Origin: Closterium sp. Naga37s-1
Taxonomy: Eukaryota; Streptophyta; Zygnematophyceae; Desmidiales; Closteriaceae
Assembly: GCA_947471745.1 (NCBI GenBank)
Contig: CANJKZ010000065.1
Span: 1,100,001-1,164,000, forward strand
Direction: 5' to 3'
Length of the DNA: 64,000 nt
This document shows, one piece after another, positions 59,113 through 64,000 of this stretch (the stretch's first letter is position 1; every line of letters starts with the position of its first letter). The translations under genes were made by a program, and so were the position numbers. A model generated the notes under the pieces. It was not told the origin of the DNA and did not search any database. It saw only the letters and a list, made by a program, of their open reading frames with translations.

Positions 59113-61138
59113 GTGAGACGTCTTGGGGTAGTGATAGCTGCCCGCATGTCATTCGCACGGGTGACCGTGCTGGTCAGACATGCGGGAGGCTTCACACTCA
59201 GCACCGCTGCTTCTCCCGCCTCGATGACGCTTGGCGTGCTGAGTTTGGTGACAAGGTCGAGCGCCCTCGCTGGGCAGATCTGCTTAGGTCTGGAGTTTCT
59301 ATCTTTGACCTAGACTTTGATGTTATCCTTTCTACTATGTATGCTTTGTCTGTTAGTGCTGAGGGTGACTGTTACCGGTGTGTGCCACCTGACCCAGGTA
59401 TAGCGGCTGCTACTCTAGGTGCTAGTGAGTCTGGTACTCTCCCTGGTACTGCGCCTGCTAAGGCCTTGCACACCTTCATGCTGGACTCAGGTGCCTCACA
59501 CTGTTTCTTTTGTGACAGCACCACCCTCACTCCTCTCTCTGCACTTGTCCCGGTCCGACTGGCCGACCCCTCCGGGGGCCCAATCGTTGCCCGCTCCTCC
59601 ACTGTTCTCCCGTGTCCAGCGGTTCCGTCGGGCTCACTGTCAGGTCTTCACCTCCCCTTGTTCCCTACGAACTTGGTGAGTACAGCTGCCCTCCAGGATG
59701 CAATGGTCACTACCACCATTCCTGGGGGTCAGCGGGTATCGATCTGCACGTGTACACGGACGGGCCGTCACCTGGCCACGTTCACTCATCGGCCAGGGTC
59801 GAGTCTATACACACTAGCTACCGAGTCTCCGCAGGTAGCTGCGTCTGCCCAGGTATCTGCGTCAGGTCAGGTGGCACCCCCTTGCTCGTGTCGCCTCCTG
59901 TCGCACCAGACTCTCCTGTGGCACCACCGCCTTGGTCACCCCTCCCTGCCATGCCTTCGTGGCATGCACTCCCGCCTCCTTGTTTCTGGTTTTCCACGTC
60001 TCTGCCTCCCCTCCCGCCCTCGCCTGCCCCGCCCTGCCTTCCTTGCGTCAAGGGGCGGCAGCGCGCCGCTCCTCACTCCTCCTCGTTTCCCCCGACACTG
60101 CTCCCCTGCAGACTCTCCACATGGACGTGTGGGGCCCCGCTCGCGTCAGTGGACAGGGTCGCGAGCGCTACTTTCTGCTGGTTGTTGACGACTACACGCG
60201 TTACACCACAGTCTTCCCCTTGCACAGCAAGGGTGAGGTCCTTGACGTTCGGATCTCTTGGATCCGCGCTGTTCGTCTCCAGCTCCACGAGCGCTTCGGC
60301 CAGGACCTTCTTGTCCTGCGTCTGCACTCTGACAGAGGTGGTGAGTTCTCCTCCGACCTCTTGCGGGATTTTTTTCGTGGGGAGGGCATCACCCAGCTGT
60401 TCACGCTTGCGGCCTCTCCACAACAGAATGGGATTGCTGAGCGTCGCATTGGATTAGTCATGGAGGTCGCTCGTACCTCCATGATCCATGAGGCTGCTCC
60501 CCATTTTCTGTGGCCGTTTGCGGTCCAGTACGCTGCGCATCAGCTCAACCTCTGGCACCGTGTCTCCTTGCCGGAGACCTCACCCACACTGCGTTGGACG
60601 GGGGAGGTTGGCGATGCGTCGGTGTTCTGGGTCTGGGGCTCTCGTGCCTTTGTTCGCGATACGTCCGCAGACAAGCTCTCTGCCCGTGCTATCCTCTGCG
60701 TCTTCCTTGGCTTTCTCCCTGACGCGCCTGGCTGGCAGTTTTATCACCCCACCTCGCGCCGTGTCTTCCCTTCTCAGGACGTCACGTTTGACGAGTCGGT
60801 TCCCTTTTACCGTCTCTTCCCCTCCCGCTCTGCCCATCCCCCGCCCCCGCCGCCCTTCCTTGCTCCCTGTCCCCCTCCGGTAGACCCCCTCCCGCCCCAG
60901 GGTCCTTCTCCCTCAGGTGTGTCTCAGGTAGACCCTCTCCCTGGTCCTGCGCCTGTTGAGGTAGCTGTCGGCTCAGGTGCTGCGTCTGGGGGTGCTCCGT
61001 CTGGGGGTGCGGAGCCTGGAGGCGCTGAGTCTGAGGGTGCTGGGTCTGGGGGTGCTGAGCCTGGGGGTGAGGAGCCTGGGGGTGCTGAGCCTGAGGGTGT
61101 TGAGCCTGGGGGTGCTGAGTCGGAGGCTGCGGAGTCTT
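59113..61138 (+). pseudogene. A3 protease-integrase-linker, frameshifted
   Basis: Knuckle-like HVIRTGDRAGQTCGRLHTQH, protease LDSGASHCFFCDS, pre-integrase HHRLGHPSLPCLRGMHSRL, then after a frameshift near 60100 integrase HMDVWGPARVSGQG, FLLVVDDYTRYT, LHSDRGGEF, NGIAERRIGLVMEVA. A Pro-rich and then Gly/Ala/Glu-rich linker of GGAESEGAG-type repeats ends with TAG at 61138. Confidence 0.88.
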
Positions 61139-61297
61139 AGGGTGCTCAGCCTCAGGGTGTTGCTTCGTCTGGAGGTCCTGCTGGTGCTTCGCCGAGACTG
61201 TCTCCGCAGCAGCTGCGTGAGTGGCTTGTTCGGCAAGCACGCCTTCGGAGTGGAGCTACCAGAGCTGGAGGCGCTAGAGACGCTGGAGAAGGAGGTG

Positions 61298-61375
61298 TTG
61301 GAGTTGCTTCGTTGTAGTTCGCTTCGCTTACGTTGTAGTGTTCGACATTTCAGAACTGCAAACTAGATGTTTCCA
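61298..61375 (-). repeat. fragment of a family-B/C LTR inside A3
   Basis: About 78 bp colinear with 53308-53387 (GTTCGACATTTCAGAA..., GATGTTTCCAACACTC), i.e. the first part of a B-type LTR on the minus strand, placed directly before the clipped A-type 3' LTR. Confidence 0.8.
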
Positions 61376-61602
61376 ACACTCTCTAGGCTATAGTGGGTTA
61401 GCCTACAAAGGGTACAATACTTAAGGGTTAGTACTTGTACCCAACTCATTCATAGTTCATCCATTCCTGCACAGTTGATTCTGACAATTCGGGCTAGTCT
61501 CGCAGCGTAGGCCGACTCGGCTGCTCCAGCAGTCCGAGGTTTGGTGAAACAATGCGCACGAAGTTGGCGAATCCCTATTAGCAGTACCGTTAACGAGCGA
61601 AC

Positions 61603-62033
61603 TGTTGGAAACAAGTGATTTATTGCGCTTCTGTCGTATCGAAGCTGCGACACAAAACGGAACTGACTACAGCGAAGAAGCACGCGAGTCAACTGTCGGA
61701 GGTTACGCGAAGGTCAAAGGTCCCCGACCTTTGACCTGACGAAATGTACAGTGCGTCAGCAAAGGACACATAACTGACTCGTTACAGAGCAGTTACCCGA
61801 GTCGGCACTGTATCGAACCGCAACAGCAACAGTAAAACGGTTATTAACCGTATCTCTTCATATTCCTTGTATTCTTATAAAAGCCTGTATCTCTTTGTTT
61901 TTAATTAATCAACTTTGCCCTCACATACCAGCGCAAGGTGGTTCACAAGTCTTTTATTAAACGCTTCCGCTATTACATTGCCCTACCCTGAATTTGGTCC
62001 TGCAAAGATCCTAAGGGCTTTCTCAGCCCAACA
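61603..62033 (+). repeat. 5' LTR of Copia element C
   Basis: 431 bp with TG...CA ends. AT-rich TATAAAAGCCTG at about 61876-61887 is a plausible TATA box for element transcription. Confidence 0.9.
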
Positions 62034-62094
62034 TGGTATGAGAGCGGTCAGGACAAATTCAACTACAACCAAGACACCCACAACACCACAAGAC

Positions 62095-64000
62095 ATGGCA
62101 ACGCAAAAGGAGAGAAGCTCCTCTAACGGGTCTCCCGGCACTACTCCTACTCCACCTCCTGCCTCTGGCCTACAGACAGAGGAGGGTATGGCAACAAGAC
62201 CAAGGGCAACATCTTCAGAAACTCCCGCGAATCAAGCCGCGGCCTTCGACCCAGACATGATGGAGAAGTTCTTCTCCTTCATGTCCTTCTACGAACAACA
62301 CCAGCAAGGGGCACCTGCACAGTCAAACAACAGCAACAACAACAACAGAGCGACACCAATGAGTCTTGATGGTTCATCATACGCGCGCGGAAACCAACAA
62401 CAACCTACCTTTGCTCCGTACGAGCCCCAACGTGGCTCCGTCAGCTTTATGCCACACCCGCAGCCTGCATCTGGACAAGAGAAGACACTGGATGCACTTC
62501 AAGTTCAGTCGCAGTTCGCGCACGTCTTAAAACTGCAAACGACAAGGCCCTTCGACGGAAAGGACTTCTTTACCTGGTCATTCGAGTTCGAGCTAATGAT
62601 GGAAGGCGCGCAGATCCTTGGCTTCTTCGACGGGTCCCTGCCATATCCAACACACGGCACACAGTACGACAAGCAGCAGTACACGTATCAGTCAATGATG
62701 GCGTACACAATACTACTGAGAAACATCACTCCGAATCAGCAGCAGAATATACGGTCTTACCGGGGATACGGCAACTCTGCAGAGCTCGCGTACAACCACC
62801 TGAAGAACCTGTATCAAGCAACAGACAGCGTAAATCAAAGTCGGTTAATGGCGCAACTGACGACAATTGAAATGAAACCAGGCGAAAAGGGGATGGCGTA
62901 TATCAGCCGTTGTCGCGAATTGCGCGACAAACTCCTTCGATGCGGAGGGTCGATTTCAGAAGACGCCTTCGTCACAGTCATCATTGGCGGCCTCGGTCCT
63001 CAGTGGCGCTCGACTCGCGCCATACTCCGAGCACACGGAAAAATATCAGAAGCAGCACTCTGCGCCGAGATCCACGCTGAGCAGCAAGATATGGACCTGC
63101 AAGAAGAACGACACAAGAAGAAGGCATCAGTGCCCGAATTTGCATTCCACACTCAACGACGCTACAACAACAACAATCGGCATCAACCGAAATCAGTACC
63201 TCCGTTCTGTCACCTTTGCAAGACGTCAGGTCACCCCCGTACACAGTGCCCAAACCGGCCGCTTCGCCCTTCAAGCAGTCAAGTCGCCTCAACGCAAGCG
63301 AACCCGACTTCTCAAGTACAAGCTTCAACGATATCGACGGGACAACCTGCGCAAGGAACAAGAAACATCGTCAGTTGCATGACACGACCGACCGACTCCT
63401 GCATCACAGAGTCACCACCACATTACTCACCGGAAGAGCAACTCGATAACAGCACGCCTCGCCGCGAGTCACTTCAACCAAATCCGACGTATGCAGCCAT
63501 CGCTCAAAGCGAGCCGTCCGGAAAAGATACGTGGTTCTTGGACAGCTGCTGCGGACAGCATATGTGCTCTTCAGGACGTTTTGTTCAACGTGAACACCAA
63601 CTTCAACGCGAGGTCGTCATCACCGTCGCCAACAATCAGAATCTGCGCACACGACGACAAGGCGTAGTGCAACTTCAGTCACGAGAGACAAACGTTATAC
63701 TGCAAATGTCAAAGGTTTTAATAGCAGAGGGACTTGGCTACAACTTACTAAGCGTCAGCCAACTAATGGCGAAGGGGATCCATCTTGAAGCAGACAGCAC
63801 CACACAGGAGTTCAAGCTCTTCCACGGTCGAGGAGGACTCTACATCGGCAGAGCAGTATTGAAGAACAACGTCTTCGTCCTCGACTTCGTACCAGATCAA
63901 GGAACGGCCGATAGCGACGCCATTGTCAACTTCGCCCCCTGGACGCACCAACCGGACCTCGACCCTGACTTAAGCCCCGGAGGGTTCTGGTATTCACATA
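62095..64000 (+). CDS. Copia gag-pol polyprotein, N-terminal part (runs off window)
   Basis: ATG at 62095; no stop to the window edge (635 codons). An in-frame ATG at 62038 overlaps the primer-binding site and is less likely. Order: Ser/Thr/Pro/Gln/Asn-rich N-terminus; Copia gag core with TTRPFDGKDFFTWSFEFEL, LKNLYQATDSVNQSRLMAQL, MAYISRCRELRDKLLRCG and VIIGGLGPQWRSTRAIL; zinc knuckle CHLCKTSGHPRTQCP near residue 380; protease WFLDSCCGQHMCSSG near 482, where the expected D-S-G reads D-S-C; LSVSQLMAKGIHLEAD typical of the protease/pre-integrase boundary. The frame continues beyond 64000, by analogy with element B into integrase, RT and RNase H. Confidence 0.92.
   Translation, partial: MATQKERSSSNGSPGTTPTPPPASGLQTEEGMATRPRATSSETPANQAAAFDPDMMEKFFSFMSFYEQHQQGAPAQSNNSNNNNRATPMSLDGSSYARGNQQQPTFAPYEPQRGSVSFMPHPQPASGQEKTLDALQVQSQFAHVLKLQTTRPFDGKDFFTWSFEFELMMEGAQILGFFDGSLPYPTHGTQYDKQQYTYQSMMAYTILLRNITPNQQQNIRSYRGYGNSAELAYNHLKNLYQATDSVNQSRLMAQLTTIEMKPGEKGMAYISRCRELRDKLLRCGGSISEDAFVTVIIGGLGPQWRSTRAILRAHGKISEAALCAEIHAEQQDMDLQEERHKKKASVPEFAFHTQRRYNNNNRHQPKSVPPFCHLCKTSGHPRTQCPNRPLRPSSSQVASTQANPTSQVQASTISTGQPAQGTRNIVSCMTRPTDSCITESPPHYSPEEQLDNSTPRRESLQPNPTYAAIAQSEPSGKDTWFLDSCCGQHMCSSGRFVQREHQLQREVVITVANNQNLRTRRQGVVQLQSRETNVILQMSKVLIAEGLGYNLLSVSQLMAKGIHLEADSTTQEFKLFHGRGGLYIGRAVLKNNVFVLDFVPDQGTADSDAIVNFAPWTHQPDLDPDLSPGGFWYSH

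Larger units (their letters stand above)
56656..61486 (+). mobile_element. Copia-type LTR element A3, decayed, RT-less, chimeric 3' end
   Basis: 5' LTR 56656-56786 (TGTCAAACTT...TTTTGACA), primer-binding region TGGTTTCATAGCAGG, GC-rich leader, gag, protease, integrase and Gly/Glu-rich linker to the QQLREWLVRQARL motif. The sequence then jumps to a fragment of family-B/C LTR (61298-61375) and a 5'-clipped A-type LTR (61379-61486, ending TTCTGACA). No reverse transcriptase or RNase H. No matching target duplication at the two ends. Confidence 0.88.
61603..64000 (+). mobile_element. Copia-type LTR element C, 5' half, appears intact
   Basis: LTR 61603-62033 (TGTTGGAAACA...TTTCTCAGCCCAACA, 431 bp), primer-binding site TGGTATGAGAGC at 62034, then an unbroken gag-protease frame running off the window. 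Preceded at 61598 by CGAAC, the possible target duplication. Same family as element B. Confidence 0.92.

Noticed and set aside
33954-64000. A coherent undescribed defence or biosynthetic system in the second half
   Set aside because: Everything recognisable there is transposon-derived or satellite DNA; no operon-like or host gene cluster was found.

Overview
This is a nuclear window from a green plant-lineage eukaryote. It carries multi-exon genes with GT-AG introns, pyrimidine-rich intron ends, an intron-free eukaryotic tRNA-Leu, and LTR and DNA transposons. The gene set is plant-type: glycolate oxidase with a peroxisomal SRL end, a CONSTANS-like B-box + CCT protein, methionine S-methyltransferase, a plastid YbaB-like protein, and tetraspanins with the plant GCCxPP motif. 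GC-rich coding sequence, Ala/Gly/Gln-rich insertions, abundant minisatellites and Copia families suggest a streptophyte alga (a zygnematophyte such as Closterium would fit) or an early land plant. That placement is inference. All exon junctions were read by eye from splice consensus, reading frame and family knowledge; no transcript data were available.

Layout. The first 33.7 kb is gene-dense. On the minus strand lie glycolate oxidase (351-5234, 11 exons), a SURP+CID splicing-factor-like protein (6357-9187), an unrecognised multi-pass membrane protein (9953-12915) and the B-box/CCT gene (13557-17393, with a polyQ extension up to 18137). A tRNA-Leu(CAA) is on the plus strand at 9276. Then on the plus strand come the YbaB-family gene (19207-20821), methionine S-methyltransferase (21607-28473, 15 exons) and two tandem tetraspanins (29084-30524 and 31492-33704).

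From 33.95 kb to the end the window is a transposon cluster. Three degenerate Copia-type elements of one family ('A1', 'A2', 'A3'; short LTRs beginning TGTCA and ending TGACA) all have gag/protease/integrase remnants, and none has reverse transcriptase. A complete-looking hAT element (41434-44289) with a perfect 8-bp target duplication sits inside a 75-bp satellite. A Gypsy-type gag/protease fragment (51012-52943) abuts a decayed Copia element of a second family ('B', 52944-56655). A fresh-looking member of that second family ('C', 61603 to the window end) has a gag-protease frame that stays open for about 635 codons.

The most unusual pattern is that at least three, possibly four, tandem repeats in the genes contain the exon end plus the 5' splice site as part of the repeat unit. 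Dozens of donor-like sites are therefore lined up behind the real one (glycolate oxidase intron 6, membrane-protein intron 2, methyltransferase intron 8, and probably methyltransferase exon 3).
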